A stretch of DNA of 64,000 nucleotides, taken from assembly GCF_011927795.1 (NCBI RefSeq), contig NZ_JAATJJ010000001.1, positions 558,001 through 622,000 of the forward strand. Reading direction: 5' to 3'. Shown here piece after piece: positions 1-10,247 of the stretch; the stretch's first letter is position 1, and each line of letters starts with the position of its first letter. Origin of the DNA: Saonia flava. GTDB lineage: Bacteria; Bacteroidota; Bacteroidia; Flavobacteriales; Flavobacteriaceae. The translations under genes and the position numbers were made by a program. The notes beneath the pieces were generated by a model. That model ran no database searches. It saw only the letters and a list, made by a program, of their open reading frames with translations, and was not told the DNA's origin.

Positions 1-1
1 T

Positions 2-403
2 ATCGATTTTGTTTTTATTGGTAGTTGTACCAATGGACGCATAGAAGATTTTAGGGCTTTTGCCTCTATTGTAAAAGGAAGGCAAAAGGCTACGAACGTT
101 ACGGCTTGGTTGGTGCCTGGTTCCCACAAAGTAGAAAGTGCCATCAAGGAAGAGGGGCTTTTGGATATTTTCACGGAGGCTGGTTTTGAACTTCGTGAGC
201 CTGGGTGTTCTGCTTGCTTAGCAATGAATGATGATAAAGTTCCTGCAGGAAAATATGCGGTAAGTACATCCAATAGAAATTTTGAAGGAAGACAAGGTCC
301 CGGTTCCAGAACGCTTTTGGCCAGTCCACTGGTGGCCGCAGCCGCAGCCGTAACAGGAAAAGTTACAGATCCACGGGAATTAATGGAGGCTACTGTCAAC
401 TAA
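2..403 (+). CDS. leuC: 3-isopropylmalate dehydratase large subunit (C-terminal part)
   Basis: This is the C-terminal ~133 codons of the isopropylmalate isomerase large subunit; the reading frame is already open at base 2 and the start lies outside the window. With LeuD it converts 2-isopropylmalate to 3-isopropylmalate in leucine synthesis. The frame opens with the family motif [14 protein letters not shown], whose Cys is a [4Fe-4S] ligand, and continues to GCSACLAMN, which holds the second and third cluster cysteines. The end ([20 protein letters not shown]) is the usual LeuC tail. leuD follows 24 bases later, then the LeuA-family synthase and leuB, so this is a leu operon read rightward. 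Confidence 0.97.
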   Translation: MDFVFIGSCTNGRIEDFRAFASIVKGRQKATNVTAWLVPGSHKVESAIKEEGLLDIFTEAGFELREPGCSACLAMNDDKVPAGKYAVSTSNRNFEGRQGPGSRTLLASPLVAAAAAVTGKVTDPRELMEATVN

Positions 404-427
404 TTACTAACAACTATCAAATAGATT

Positions 428-1024
428 ATGGCATACGATAAATTTAACATACTAACGTCTTCAGCTGTTCCACTTCCCATAGAGAACGTGGATACAGATC
501 AAATTATACCTGCAAGATTTTTAAAAGCAACAGAACGGAAAGGTTTTGGTGATAATCTTTTTAGGGATTGGAAATACAATAGTGATAATTCTCCAAAAGA
601 AAGTTTTGTATTAAACAACCCCATTTATGGGGGTAAAATACTTGTAGGAGGTAAAAACTTTGGATCAGGATCATCTAGGGAGCATGCGGCATGGGCTGTT
701 TATGATTATGGTTTTAGATGTGTAGTTTCCAGTTTTTTTGCCGATATATTTAGAGGTAATTGCCTAAATGTTGGTGTTTTACCAGTACAAGTAAGTCCAG
801 AATTCTTACATAAAATTTTCCAAGCCATTGAAACAGACCCAAAAACTCAATTGGAGGTTAATTTGCAAAATCAAACTATTACAATAAATTCAACTGGCGA
901 GAGTGAGTCATTTGACATAAACGAATACAAAAAAGGCAATTTATTAAATGGTTTTGATGATATCGACTATTTATTGAACATCAAAGAGAATATTGAAACT
1001 TTCGCACAGAATACACCTTTGTAA
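428..1024 (+). CDS. leuD: 3-isopropylmalate dehydratase small subunit
   Basis: This 198-residue protein has the normal length for LeuD, the swivelling subunit that completes the LeuC active site in the cytoplasm. Residues 18-28 ([11 protein letters not shown]) and the motif [16 protein letters not shown] near residue 76 are the family signatures; the GSGSSREHA loop contacts the substrate carboxylates. It lies 24 bases after leuC and 63 bases before the next gene. Assignment is by motif and operon position and is not in doubt. Confidence 0.97.
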   Translation: MAYDKFNILTSSAVPLPIENVDTDQIIPARFLKATERKGFGDNLFRDWKYNSDNSPKESFVLNNPIYGGKILVGGKNFGSGSSREHAAWAVYDYGFRCVVSSFFADIFRGNCLNVGVLPVQVSPEFLHKIFQAIETDPKTQLEVNLQNQTITINSTGESESFDINEYKKGNLLNGFDDIDYLLNIKENIETFAQNTPL

Positions 1025-1060
1025 AACTGTATTTATTCTAACTGAGTTTTAATGCTTTTG

Positions 1061-1078
1061 GGTATACTCTCGTATACC
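1061..1078 (+). other. small hairpin in the leuD-leuA gap
   Basis: A perfect 7-bp stem (GGTATAC/GTATACC) with a TCTC loop lies in the 63-base gap between leuD and the synthase gene, ending 9 bases before the synthase start codon. There is no T-tract, so it is not an intrinsic terminator. It could affect mRNA stability or access to the downstream start codon. That role is inference from position alone. Confidence 0.4.
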
Positions 1079-1087
1079 GCATAGAAA

Positions 1088-2602
1088 ATGAAAAGAAGAA
1101 TTGAAATAATGGACACAACCCTCCGAGATGGTGAGCAAACCTCCTCGGTGTCCTTTTCTGCATCAGAAAAACTTACATTGGCCAAATTACTTTTAGGGGA
1201 ACTAAAAGTGGACAGGATTGAAGTTGCCTCTGCAAGAGTCTCAGAAGGAGAATTTCTAGCAGTAAAAAAAATCACTGAATGGGCGGAATCAGAGGGTTTA
1301 ATTGACCGAGTAGAAGTATTAACATTTGTTGACAATGGTGTCTCGTTAAAATGGATGAAAGAGGCCGGAGCTAAAGTTCAAAACTTATTGACCAAAGGCT
1401 CTCTTAACCACTTAACACATCAACTAAAGAAAACCCCAGAACAGCATTTTAAGGCAATAGCCAAAAATATTACGGATGCAAAAAAAGTAGGCATAGAAAC
1501 CAATGTCTATTTGGAAGATTGGAGCAATGGCATGCGCAATTCTCCAGAGTATGTTTTTCAGTATTTGGATTTTATGTGCCAACAACCTGTTAAACGAATT
1601 ATGCTTCCTGATACCTTAGGAGTTTTAACGCATACGGAGTCCTATAGTTTTGTATCTCAAATAGTAAAAAGATATCCCAATATTCACTTTGATTTTCATG
1701 GGCACAATGATTACGATTTAAGTGTTGCCAATGTTATGGAAGCACTAAAGGGCGGTTGCCATGGATTGCATTTAACGGTGAACGGAATGGGAGAAAGAGC
1801 GGGCAATGCTCCTCTCGCAAGTGTGGTGGCCGTAATCAATGATTTTTTACCCGAAATTGAAATTTCAGTAAACGAATCTACCCTATTCAAGGTAAGTAAA
1901 TTGGTATCAACCTTTACTGGTTTTGGCATTCCCGCCAACAAACCCATAGTTGGTGATAACGTATTCACTCAAACAGCTGGCATACATGCTGATGGAGATA
2001 GCAAAAAGAATCTATACTTTAATGATTTGTTACCAGAAAGGTTTGGTAGAAAGCGTAAATATGCTCTTGGGAAAACATCTGGAAAGGCAAACATTCTAAA
2101 GAACCTTCAAGAACTTGGACTCACACTAAACGATGAGGAACTAAAAAAGGTAACAGAGCGAATTATTGAGCTTGGTGACAAGAAAGAAAAGGTTACCAAG
2201 GAAGATTTACCATATATTATTTCCGATGTTTTGGATAGCGATTCTTACCAACAAAAGGTATTGGTTAAATCCTATGTCCTCACCCACTCCAAAGGATTAA
2301 AACCATCGACCACTGTTTCTGTTGAAATTGATGGCGAATCATTTGAAGAGAATGCTCAAGGTGATGGCCAATTTGACGCCTTTATGAATGCCCTTAGACA
2401 AGTATATAAAACCAAAAAAATACAGTTGCCTAATTTGATAGATTACGCTGTAAGAATCCCTCCAGGTAGTCACTCCGATGCCCTTTGCGAAACTATTATC
2501 ACCTGGGAAAGAGATGGTAAAGATTTTACCACAAGAGGACTAGATTCCGATCAAACTGTTTCTGCCATTAAAGCAACAGAGAAAATGTTGAATATCATAT
2601 AA
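1088..2602 (+). CDS. 2-isopropylmalate synthase family protein (LeuA- or CimA-type)
   Basis: This 504-residue member of the DRE-TIM acyltransferase family joins acetyl-CoA to a 2-oxo acid. It begins IEIMDTTLRDGEQTSSVSF, with the DTTLRDGEQ active-site strand. The metal-binding FHGHND motif and NGMGERAGNAPL follow in the middle of the barrel. A linker of LeuA/CimA type (AGIHADG, then LGKTSGKANI) precedes a C-terminal LeuA-dimer regulatory domain covering roughly the last 115 residues, where leucine or isoleucine would bind. Position between leuD and leuB argues for 2-isopropylmalate synthase. The length and the SGKANI segment, where LeuA usually has SGRHAF-type and CimA SGRSNI-type sequence, leave citramalate synthase open. 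An in-frame Met at residue 8 is an alternative start. Confidence 0.9.
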   Translation: MKRRIEIMDTTLRDGEQTSSVSFSASEKLTLAKLLLGELKVDRIEVASARVSEGEFLAVKKITEWAESEGLIDRVEVLTFVDNGVSLKWMKEAGAKVQNLLTKGSLNHLTHQLKKTPEQHFKAIAKNITDAKKVGIETNVYLEDWSNGMRNSPEYVFQYLDFMCQQPVKRIMLPDTLGVLTHTESYSFVSQIVKRYPNIHFDFHGHNDYDLSVANVMEALKGGCHGLHLTVNGMGERAGNAPLASVVAVINDFLPEIEISVNESTLFKVSKLVSTFTGFGIPANKPIVGDNVFTQTAGIHADGDSKKNLYFNDLLPERFGRKRKYALGKTSGKANILKNLQELGLTLNDEELKKVTERIIELGDKKEKVTKEDLPYIISDVLDSDSYQQKVLVKSYVLTHSKGLKPSTTVSVEIDGESFEENAQGDGQFDAFMNALRQVYKTKKIQLPNLIDYAVRIPPGSHSDALCETIITWERDGKDFTTRGLDSDQTVSAIKATEKMLNII

Positions 2603-2623
2603 ATTAATATACAAAGCACGTAC

Positions 2624-3679
2624 ATGAAATTAAATATTGCCCTTTTAGCCGGTGACGGAATAGGACCAGAAGTAATAGATCAAGCAGTTAAGGTATCCAA
2701 TGCCATTGCAAAAAAATACAATCATGAAATTAACTGGACACCGGCATTAACCGGTGCTGCGGCAATAGATGCGGTTGGCGAACCCTACCCAGATGAAACA
2801 CATGAGGTATGTAAAGCTGCCGATGCAGTGCTTTTTGGAGCAATTGGCCATCCTAGGTTTGACAATGACCCATCTGCAAAAGTGCGTCCAGAACAAGGAT
2901 TGCTTAAAATGCGCCAGAAATTAGGCTTATTTGCAAACGTTAGACCCACCTTTACATTTCCTTCATTGATTGATAAATCACCTCTAAAAAGAGAGCGTAT
3001 TGAAGGAACAGACCTTGTTATACTTAGAGAACTTACTGGTGGAGTTTATTTTGGAGAAAGAGGAAGGAAAGACGATGGAAACACCGCTTTTGATACCATG
3101 ACCTACACAAGACATGAAATCCAGCGTTTGGCAAAAAAAGGTTTTGAATTGGCCATGACCCGTTCCAAAAAATTATGCTGTGTTGATAAAGCCAATGTAC
3201 TGGAATCTTCACGTTTATGGAGAGAAACGGTACAGGCTATGGAAAAAGACTATCCAGAGGTGGAGGTTTCCTATGAATTTGTAGATGCCGTTGCCATGCG
3301 CTTGGTACAATGGCCAAGTTCTTATGATGTTATAATAACTGAAAATCTTTTTGGTGATATTCTAACAGACGAAGCTTCTGTAATTTCAGGCTCTATGGGA
3401 TTAATGCCTTCCGCCTCCGTTGGGGAAGAAGCATCTTTATACGAACCCATTCATGGTTCCTATCCACAAGCAGCCGGTAAGGATATTGCCAATCCATTGG
3501 CAACCGTATTATCAGCAGCCATTATGTTTGAAGATTTTGGGCTGACTGAAGAAGCTCAAGAAATAAGAAATGTTGTAAACAAATCTTTAGCCGAAGGCAT
3601 TGTTACAGAAGATTTGGCAGAAGGTGGCAAAGCATACAAAACCAGTGAGGTTGGTGATTGGTTAGCCAGCAATATTTAA
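2624..3679 (+). CDS. leuB: 3-isopropylmalate dehydrogenase
   Basis: At 351 residues this has the standard length for LeuB, the NAD- and Mg/Mn-dependent oxidative decarboxylase that makes 4-methyl-2-oxopentanoate. The N-terminus (IALLAGDGIGPEV) and the signature NLFGDILTDEASVISGSMG near residue 240 are diagnostic, and RELTGGVYFGERG holds the substrate-binding loop. It is the last gene of the leu operon, 21 bases after the synthase gene, and a strong terminator follows within 25 bases. Confidence 0.97.
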   Translation: MKLNIALLAGDGIGPEVIDQAVKVSNAIAKKYNHEINWTPALTGAAAIDAVGEPYPDETHEVCKAADAVLFGAIGHPRFDNDPSAKVRPEQGLLKMRQKLGLFANVRPTFTFPSLIDKSPLKRERIEGTDLVILRELTGGVYFGERGRKDDGNTAFDTMTYTRHEIQRLAKKGFELAMTRSKKLCCVDKANVLESSRLWRETVQAMEKDYPEVEVSYEFVDAVAMRLVQWPSSYDVIITENLFGDILTDEASVISGSMGLMPSASVGEEASLYEPIHGSYPQAAGKDIANPLATVLSAAIMFEDFGLTEEAQEIRNVVNKSLAEGIVTEDLAEGGKAYKTSEVGDWLASNI

Positions 3680-3699
3680 AAACAGTATGTATAAAATAA

Positions 3700-3730
3700 A
3701 AAAGCCCTGAAAAAATTTCAGGGCTTTTTT
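3700..3730. terminator. bidirectional intrinsic terminator between leuB and the MFS gene
   Basis: A perfect 12-bp stem at 3701-3712/3716-3727 (AAAGCCCTGAAA and its complement) encloses a 3-base loop, with an A-run on the left and a T-run on the right. It sits between the convergent stops of leuB and the MFS gene and can end transcription from both sides. Confidence 0.92.
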
Positions 3731-3753
3731 ACAATCCTCTCTTTCAATATATT

Positions 3754-4953
3754 TTATGGATGATATGGCATAAGCCTTGTTCTTACCCTACTTCTTCTTC
3801 TAAAGAACAATATACCTAAAGCTATTATGATTCCAGAACTGGCCATTAACGAGCCCACTAATCCGGCTGTGGCAAATCCATATCCCAAAGCTATTGGCAA
3901 ACCTCCTAGGTAAGCTCCTAAAGCATTGCCCATGTTAAATGCACTTTGCGTCATGGAAGAACCCAACATTGCCGAACCTTTTGCCGATTTAATTACTGCC
4001 ATTTGAATAGGCGTTGCCACACTAAAAGAAACCACACCCACAGCAAAGGTCAGTACTAAAATTGCGATAGAGTTGGAGGCAACCATTGTGTTGATTATTA
4101 ATACGCATACCATTAAAGTTAAACTAATGACTACAGCTTTCAATGGATAATACCTTTCTGCCATTTTTGCTCCAACAAAATTACCAACAACCATTCCCAA
4201 GCCGGCAATAATCATTGCGTAACTCACCATGCTTTCACTTAGTCCCGACACCTCTGTTAAAAGCGGAGCAATGTAGCTGTACCAGGCAAAGAAACCACCT
4301 GTGCCAATCATTGTCAATAAAATAAGCCCTATAAACTCCGGTTGCCAAAGTACTCGCACCTCCCTTTTAAAACTTGTTTCGGGTTCTTTTTCAATTGTTG
4401 GCATCCATAAATAGATACTCAACATGGTTAAAATACCAATAGCGCCCACCATTATAAAAGAAATACTCCAATGAAATTCATGTCCTAAATAGGTACCTAT
4501 GGGCACCCCTATCACATTGGCTATGGTTAAACCAGCAAACATAGTGGCAATAGCACTTGCTGTTTTTCCAGGCTTGCTCAATTTACCTGCAACTACTGCT
4601 CCAATTCCAAAGAATGCACCGTGTGGAAGACCAGATAGAAATCTTGATACCAACAATACGGAATAGCTCTCCGCAAATGCGGATAATGTATTAAATACCG
4701 TAAACCACACCATTAAGTATAATAAGATTTTATGTGCTTGAAATCTACTGCCTATAGATGCTATCAAAGGAGCGCCAACAACAACACCAAGTGCATATGC
4801 CGCAATAAAATGTCCTGCCTGTGGTATGGTAATTCTTAATGCGCTTGCAATATCTGGTAGAATGCCCATTATAACAAACTCCGTCAATCCAATTCCGAAT
4901 CCTCCTATTGCCAAAGCAATCAATGCTTTTTTATTTGTCTTTCCTAAAATCAT
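3754..4953 (-). CDS. MFS transporter, DHA1 (AraJ/NepI-like) efflux type
   Basis: This 399-residue protein has about 12 hydrophobic segments. The first helix (FGIGLTEFVIMGILPDIA) is typical of the AraJ/NepI/YdhP branch of drug:H+ antiporter-1 transporters, and GLPHGAFFGIGAVVAGKL near residue 109 is the helix-4 signature of that branch. The family exports sugars, purine ribonucleosides or drugs; nothing here fixes the substrate. It reads leftward, 213 bases after the gapN stop on the same strand, so it probably has its own promoter. Confidence 0.88.
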   Translation of the reverse strand: MILGKTNKKALIALAIGGFGIGLTEFVIMGILPDIASALRITIPQAGHFIAAYALGVVVGAPLIASIGSRFQAHKILLYLMVWFTVFNTLSAFAESYSVLLVSRFLSGLPHGAFFGIGAVVAGKLSKPGKTASAIATMFAGLTIANVIGVPIGTYLGHEFHWSISFIMVGAIGILTMLSIYLWMPTIEKEPETSFKREVRVLWQPEFIGLILLTMIGTGGFFAWYSYIAPLLTEVSGLSESMVSYAMIIAGLGMVVGNFVGAKMAERYYPLKAVVISLTLMVCVLIINTMVASNSIAILVLTFAVGVVSFSVATPIQMAVIKSAKGSAMLGSSMTQSAFNMGNALGAYLGGLPIALGYGFATAGLVGSLMASSGIIIALGILFFRRRSRVRTRLMPYHP

Positions 4954-5166
4954 ATCTGTCGATTTTTAAATATCAGCTAACACAAAGGTTGGCCAATATG
5001 GTTAAACAGAATCATTAATTAGTTGACAAAATTAAGCGCACTTTACATTGTAATTATATGGTGTCTTATCCAATATATGTGGTTTTATAACATTATTTAC
5101 TCCATTTTCACTAGATAATGGGTAATAAATAACATAATAAAACATTTATGGTATTTGTTTTCTTAC

Positions 5167-6759
5167 CTATAAAATATAGTCCGTGCTTAAAAAATTAGAC
5201 AGTTTTGCTTCTAAAAGCTGTTCTATAGTTTCATTGTTAAGATCATTATCCTTAAAGGCGACGAACGTTCTAATAGAGAAAGAACGTAATGCATCATGAA
5301 CACTCAATGTGGACTGTGCAGAATCTTTTCTGCCCGTAAAAGGATAAACATCTGGTCCACGTTGGCAAGAACTATTTAAATTCACCCTACAGACCAAGTT
5401 GGCCAAGGTATCAATTAGCGGGGCAAGTGCGTATACATCCTTACCAAATAGACTTACTTGCTGCCCATAATTGGATTCCGCCATGTCATCCAACGGCTCT
5501 TCAATGTTTTTAAAAGAAACAATCGGAATTACAGGTCCAAATTGCTCTTCTTGATAGACTCGCATGTCTTTGGACACTGGATACAAAACAGCGGGCCATA
5601 TATAATTATCAAAATGCTGTCCTCCCTTTTTATTCCATATTTCAGCTCCTTTTTCAACTGCATCATCAATTAATTCTTGAATATATGCTGGCTTATCTAC
5701 TTCTGGAAGTGGTGTTAATTGAGCACCATCATCCCAAGGGTTTCCAAATTTTAAAGCATCAACTCTAGCAGTAAAACGTTTTTTAAATTCGGGCAAGATG
5801 TCTTCATGAACATATACCACTTTTAACGCAGTACATCGCTGTCCATTAAAGGATAAGGTTCCTGCAATACACTCATCAATAGTTAAATCCAAATCGGCAT
5901 CTGGCAATACAATGGCCGGATTCTTGGCCTCCAACCCCAATACCAAGCGCAACCTATTGCTTTTAGGGTGTTGTTCCTGCAAGGCATTAGCCGATTTACT
6001 GTTGCCAATCAACGCCAGAACATCAACTTTACCAGTTTGCATAATTGGGGCCGCAACCGCCCTACCTCTTCCAAAAAGGATATTAATGACTCCTTTGGGG
6101 AAACTTGTTTGAAAAGCCTCCAGCAATGGAGTAATTAATAAAACTCCATGTTTTGCCGGTTTAAAAATAGCCGTATTGCCCATGATGATTGCCGGAATCA
6201 AAAGCGCAAAGGTTTCATTCAATGGGTAGTTATATGGACCTAAACACAAAACCACCCCTAAAGGCCCCCTGCGTATATGAGCATAAACCCCAGAATGTTT
6301 TTGGAATTTAGCTGAGTCTCTGTCCAGTTGTTTATAATCCTCAATAGTATCATAAATATATTCTACTGTTCGATCAAATTCCTTTCTAGAATCTGGTAAG
6401 GATTTACCTATTTCCCACATTAACAACTTTACGACTTCATCTCGTTTGGTTTCCATTTTTTTTACAAATGACTCCATGCATTCTATGCGATCTTTTACGC
6501 GCATGGTAGGCCATACACCCTGACCTTTATCATAAGCATTTAAGGCAGAATCCAAAGCCCCCAAAGCTTCTTTTTCCCCCATGCCTGGAATACTGCCCAA
6601 TAATGTTGGAGCATAGGCCTCACTTGACGAAATAGTAGAATATACTTTTGTACTATCTCCTTCCCATTTCTTTAGTTCACCATTTACCAGATAATGGGCC
6701 TGGTTAATAGGGTGTGTAATTTGAAATTCTTCTGGAATGATCTCTACTTTTGTACTCAT
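5167..6759 (-). CDS. gapN: NADP-dependent non-phosphorylating glyceraldehyde-3-phosphate dehydrogenase (ALDH family)
   Basis: This 530-residue aldehyde dehydrogenase shows the full catalytic set: Asn177 in GPYNYPLNE, Glu277 in LGLEAKNPA and the nucleophile Cys309 in NGQRCTALK. The C-terminal stretch [19 protein letters not shown], followed by GRKDSA, resembles the GapN subfamily, which oxidises glyceraldehyde-3-phosphate directly to 3-phosphoglycerate and yields NADPH. Its start is only 11 bases after the ilvA stop, so it looks like the last gene of the ilv operon. That suggests, but does not prove, NADPH supply for IlvC. Other ALDH substrates remain possible. Confidence 0.85.
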   Translation of the reverse strand: MSTKVEIIPEEFQITHPINQAHYLVNGELKKWEGDSTKVYSTISSSEAYAPTLLGSIPGMGEKEALGALDSALNAYDKGQGVWPTMRVKDRIECMESFVKKMETKRDEVVKLLMWEIGKSLPDSRKEFDRTVEYIYDTIEDYKQLDRDSAKFQKHSGVYAHIRRGPLGVVLCLGPYNYPLNETFALLIPAIIMGNTAIFKPAKHGVLLITPLLEAFQTSFPKGVINILFGRGRAVAAPIMQTGKVDVLALIGNSKSANALQEQHPKSNRLRLVLGLEAKNPAIVLPDADLDLTIDECIAGTLSFNGQRCTALKVVYVHEDILPEFKKRFTARVDALKFGNPWDDGAQLTPLPEVDKPAYIQELIDDAVEKGAEIWNKKGGQHFDNYIWPAVLYPVSKDMRVYQEEQFGPVIPIVSFKNIEEPLDDMAESNYGQQVSLFGKDVYALAPLIDTLANLVCRVNLNSSCQRGPDVYPFTGRKDSAQSTLSVHDALRSFSIRTFVAFKDNDLNNETIEQLLEAKLSNFLSTDYIL

Positions 6760-6770
6760 TAAGTGTTCTT

Positions 6771-8036
6771 TTATATTAGGTATTGAAACAAGTCTGGTTT
6801 ATCATTTAAATAGTCGCCAAAAAAGTTATTTTCTTTCATTCTCTTCATCAGCGGTTCCAACTGGTCTGGGTTTTTAAGCTCTATTCCCACTATGGCAGGA
6901 GCATTTTCTTTACTCGATTTTTTAGAGTATTCAAAATGTGTAATATCATCATTAGGTCCTAGAATTTCACTAACAAACTCTTTTAAAGCACCTGGTCGCT
7001 GTGGAAATCTAATAATGAAATAATGCTTTAAGCTGGCAAAAAGCAATGCCCTCTCTTTTATTTCTGCCATTCTAACAATATCATTGTTTCCTCCACTAAC
7101 AATACAGACTACATTTTTTCCCTCTATTTCCCCTCTATAACTATCCAGGGCCGATAAGGTCAAAGCTCCCGCAGGTTCTACAACAATAGCATCTTTATTA
7201 TATAAATCTAGTATTGTTTGACAAACTTTCCCTTCTGGAACTGTTATCATATCGTAAAGATATTCTTTACATATATTAAATGCTAAATCGCCCACGCGTT
7301 GTACTGCTGCACCATCTACAAATTTATCTATTTGATCTAATTTTGTATTCTCTCCTTTTTCTATTGATGTTTTCATAGAAGGAGCTCCTTTTGGCTCTAC
7401 TCCTATTATTTTTGTTGCGGGAGACAATTCCTTGAAAACACCACACAACCCAGAAGCCAAACCACCACCGCCCACTGCCACAAAGACATAATCAATGGGC
7501 TCTTTATACTGTTCCAACAACTCCAACCCTATAGTACCCTGTCCTTCAATAATTTTAGGGTCATCAAAAGGGTGAACAAATGTACCCCCTTGCTCCTTAC
7601 AAGCTTTTAAAGCGGCTTTATTGGAATCATCAAAAGTATCTCCTTCTAAAACAATTCTAATTTTGCCCCCACCGAACAGTTGAGTTTGTTCTATCTTTTG
7701 TTTGGGGGTGACCATGGGCATATATATAGTTCCCAAAATATTAAGATGGCTGCAGGCAAAGGCCACTCCTTGCGCATGGTTTCCTGCACTAGCACAAAAC
7801 ACTCCATTTTCTCTTTCTTCTTTAGAAAGGGAACTTATTTTATTATAGGCGCCTCTAATCTTATACGAACGAACTTTGTGTAAATCTTCTCGCTTTAATA
7901 AAATATTGGAATTACATTTTTTTGAATAGCCTTCATTCCTAATCAATGGAGTTATTTTAGCTACTTGAGAGATCGTTTGAGCTGCACTTTTTATATCCTC
8001 AATATCAGGAAAGTAAGGCGTTACTCTTTCAGTCAT
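6771..8036 (-). CDS. ilvA: threonine ammonia-lyase (threonine dehydratase), biosynthetic
   Basis: This 421-residue PLP enzyme deaminates threonine to 2-oxobutanoate, the first step to isoleucine. The PLP lysine is in [13 protein letters not shown] near residue 62, and the glycine-rich phosphate cradle [15 protein letters not shown] is near residue 187. The last ~90 residues form one ACT-like domain ([18 protein letters not shown]), as in the short IlvA type with a single regulatory domain. It follows ilvC after a 118-base gap containing a long hairpin, and is followed 11 bases later by gapN. Confidence 0.95.
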   Translation of the reverse strand: MTERVTPYFPDIEDIKSAAQTISQVAKITPLIRNEGYSKKCNSNILLKREDLHKVRSYKIRGAYNKISSLSKEERENGVFCASAGNHAQGVAFACSHLNILGTIYMPMVTPKQKIEQTQLFGGGKIRIVLEGDTFDDSNKAALKACKEQGGTFVHPFDDPKIIEGQGTIGLELLEQYKEPIDYVFVAVGGGGLASGLCGVFKELSPATKIIGVEPKGAPSMKTSIEKGENTKLDQIDKFVDGAAVQRVGDLAFNICKEYLYDMITVPEGKVCQTILDLYNKDAIVVEPAGALTLSALDSYRGEIEGKNVVCIVSGGNNDIVRMAEIKERALLFASLKHYFIIRFPQRPGALKEFVSEILGPNDDITHFEYSKKSSKENAPAIVGIELKNPDQLEPLMKRMKENNFFGDYLNDKPDLFQYLI

Positions 8037-8067
8037 ATAACTTAATGGTTCGTTTTGGAAATAACTA

Positions 8068-8107
8068 AGATTCGCCTCATAAAAATACTCATTTATGAGG
8101 CGAATCT
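8068..8107. other. 16-bp perfect hairpin between ilvC and ilvA
   Basis: Arms at 8068-8083 and 8092-8107 (AGATTCGCCTCATAAA and its exact complement) enclose an 8-base loop. Neither strand has a T-tract after the stem, so this is not a standard terminator. Within the ilv transcript it may protect the 3' end of the ilvC message or mark a processing site that sets ilvA/gapN level apart from the upstream genes. The structure is directly visible; the role is inference. Confidence 0.75.
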
Positions 8108-8154
8108 ATCAAATAGTATTTAAATTATACTATTTTAAAAAACTTTGTATTATC

Positions 8155-9630
8155 CTAAACAATTGGCTTCATCGCCGTCATTGAAGCTCTTAATCTTGCT
8201 CCAACAACTTCCACCGGATGCTCTCTCAACGCCTTGTTCACTTCAATTAATTTTGCATTGGAAACTCCATTCCCTTTTCCCTCTCCATAAGTCTTACCAA
8301 TAATGTCTGTGTCCACAGTTTTCATGAAATCCGCCAGCAAGGGCTTACATGCGTGATCAAACAAATAACAGCCATATTCAGCGGTGTCAGAAATCACACG
8401 GTTCATTTCAAACAGCTTTTTTCTGGCAATTGTATTTGCAATTAATGGAGTTTCGTGCAATGACTCATAATAAGCGGATTCTGCTATTATACCAGAATCG
8501 GTCATGGCCTCAAAAGCAAGTTCCACACCTGCTCTTACCATAGCTACCATTAATACGCCATTGTCATAAAACTCTTGCTCAGAAATTTCCATATCACCAG
8601 CTGGAGTCTTTTCAAAGGCAGTTTCTCCAGTTGCAGCTCTCCATGTTAATAGGTTTTTATCATCATTTGCCCAATCCTCCATCATTGTTTTGGAAAATTC
8701 GCCCTTTATGATATCGTCCATGTGTTTTCTAAATAAGGGGCGCATAATATCCTTTAATTCTTCGGATAATTCGAATGCCTTAATTTTTGCCGGGTTGGAC
8801 AAACGATCCATCATGTTGGTTATACCACCATATTTTAATCCTTCTGTAACAGTTTCCCATCCATACTGAATCAATTTTGAAGCATAACCTGGCTCAATTC
8901 CTTTCTCGATCATTTTATCAAAACAAAGAATAGAACCTGTTTGCAACATTCCGCATAAAATAGTTTGCTCCCCCATTAAATCCGACTTAACTTCAGCAAC
9001 AAAAGAAGATTCCAAAACCCCTGCCCTATCACCTCCTGTAGCAACCGCATAAGCTTTTGCTTGAGCCAAACCTTTTCCTTCTGGATCATTGTTAGGATGC
9101 ACCGCAATTAATGTGGGCACTCCAAAACCTCTTTTATATTCCTCCCTAACCTCTGAACCTGGGCATTTTGGAGCAACCATAATTACAGTTAAATCTTCAC
9201 GAATCTGCATTCCTTCTTCCACAATATTAAATCCATGGGAATAGGTTAAGGTTGCACCTTTCTTCATCAAAGGCATAACAGCAGAAACTACACTTGTATG
9301 TTGTTTATCTGGCGTTAGGTTACATACTACATCGGCACTAGGAATTAATTCTTCATAGGTCCCAACAGTAAAACCATTCTCACTTGCATTAATAAAGGAT
9401 TGTCTTTTTTCTTTGATTGCGCCTTCTCTCAAAGCGTAAGAAATATCTAAACCAGAATCTCTCATGTTCAAACCTTGGTTTAGTCCTTGAGCGCCACAAC
9501 CAACTATCACAACCTTTTTTCCTTTTAAAACTGATACACCATCTGAGAACTCTGAAGATTCCATAAATCTACATTTTCCCAATTGCTCCAACTGTTCTCT
9601 TAAGGATAATGTATTAAAGTAATTTGCCAT
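8155..9630 (-). CDS. ilvC: ketol-acid reductoisomerase (class II, long form)
   Basis: At 491 residues this matches the long enterobacterial-type class II enzyme rather than the ~330-residue class I form. It isomerises and reduces acetolactate or acetohydroxybutyrate with NADPH and Mg2+. The nucleotide-binding loop is [20 protein letters not shown] near residue 40. [20 protein letters not shown] and the two C-terminal knotted domains ([27 protein letters not shown]) are present. It lies 31 bases after ilvN in the ilv operon. Confidence 0.97.
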   Translation of the reverse strand: MANYFNTLSLREQLEQLGKCRFMESSEFSDGVSVLKGKKVVIVGCGAQGLNQGLNMRDSGLDISYALREGAIKEKRQSFINASENGFTVGTYEELIPSADVVCNLTPDKQHTSVVSAVMPLMKKGATLTYSHGFNIVEEGMQIREDLTVIMVAPKCPGSEVREEYKRGFGVPTLIAVHPNNDPEGKGLAQAKAYAVATGGDRAGVLESSFVAEVKSDLMGEQTILCGMLQTGSILCFDKMIEKGIEPGYASKLIQYGWETVTEGLKYGGITNMMDRLSNPAKIKAFELSEELKDIMRPLFRKHMDDIIKGEFSKTMMEDWANDDKNLLTWRAATGETAFEKTPAGDMEISEQEFYDNGVLMVAMVRAGVELAFEAMTDSGIIAESAYYESLHETPLIANTIARKKLFEMNRVISDTAEYGCYLFDHACKPLLADFMKTVDTDIIGKTYGEGKGNGVSNAKLIEVNKALREHPVEVVGARLRASMTAMKPIV

Positions 9631-9661
9631 TTTCTATTTAGTTTATCTTTTTATTATTTAT

Positions 9662-10195
9662 TTACTTACTATAGTCATAATATCCATTTAATATGGATGA
9701 AATCGGCATTTCTGTTTTAGAAACCGCTATTCTTCCTGAGCGTACAAATTGCATAATTCCATACGGTTCCAAAAGATCGTGCATTTCATCTATTTCCTCT
9801 TTTCTTCCAGATTTTGCCAAAACAAAAAAGTCACGGGAAACTGTCACAATCTGCGAATTGCTCTCTTTTATTATATTCTGTATCTGCCTTTCGTCAAATA
9901 ACAAATCAGAGGCAATTTTAAACAAAGCAGATTCTTGATATATTGTCTCCTCATCTGTATGATAAAATGCTTTTATCACCTCAATTTGTTTCTCAATTTG
10001 ACCCACAATCTTACGTGTCCACTCAGGGGTCGTGAAGACCACAATGGTGAACTTAGATACGCCTTCAATTTCTGATTTAGAGACATTTAAACTCTCTATA
10101 TTAATGTGTCTCTTTAAGAATATTCCTGATATTCTATTTAATAATCCTACGTTATTTTCTGAATAAACAGATATGGTGAACCACTCTTTTTCCAT
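9662..10195 (-). CDS. ilvN: acetolactate synthase small (regulatory) subunit
   Basis: This 177-residue protein has an N-terminal ACT domain (ISVYSENNVGLLNRISGIF, then FTIVV) and the ALS_ss C-terminal domain. It activates IlvB and confers valine inhibition. It is separated from ilvB by a methyltransferase gene, which is unusual since these subunits are normally adjacent. Length and motifs are normal for the family. Confidence 0.94.
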   Translation of the reverse strand: MEKEWFTISVYSENNVGLLNRISGIFLKRHINIESLNVSKSEIEGVSKFTIVVFTTPEWTRKIVGQIEKQIEVIKAFYHTDEETIYQESALFKIASDLLFDERQIQNIIKESNSQIVTVSRDFFVLAKSGRKEEIDEMHDLLEPYGIMQFVRSGRIAVSKTEMPISSILNGYYDYSK

Positions 10196-10247
10196 AAGCC
10201 CCTATTCCATTATTCCAATCAAGTTCATATGATTGGATTCAGTTAAT

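Noticed and set aside
1033-1335. 100-codon minus-strand ORF
   Set aside because: Opposite the 5' end of the LeuA-family gene; composition of a shadow frame.
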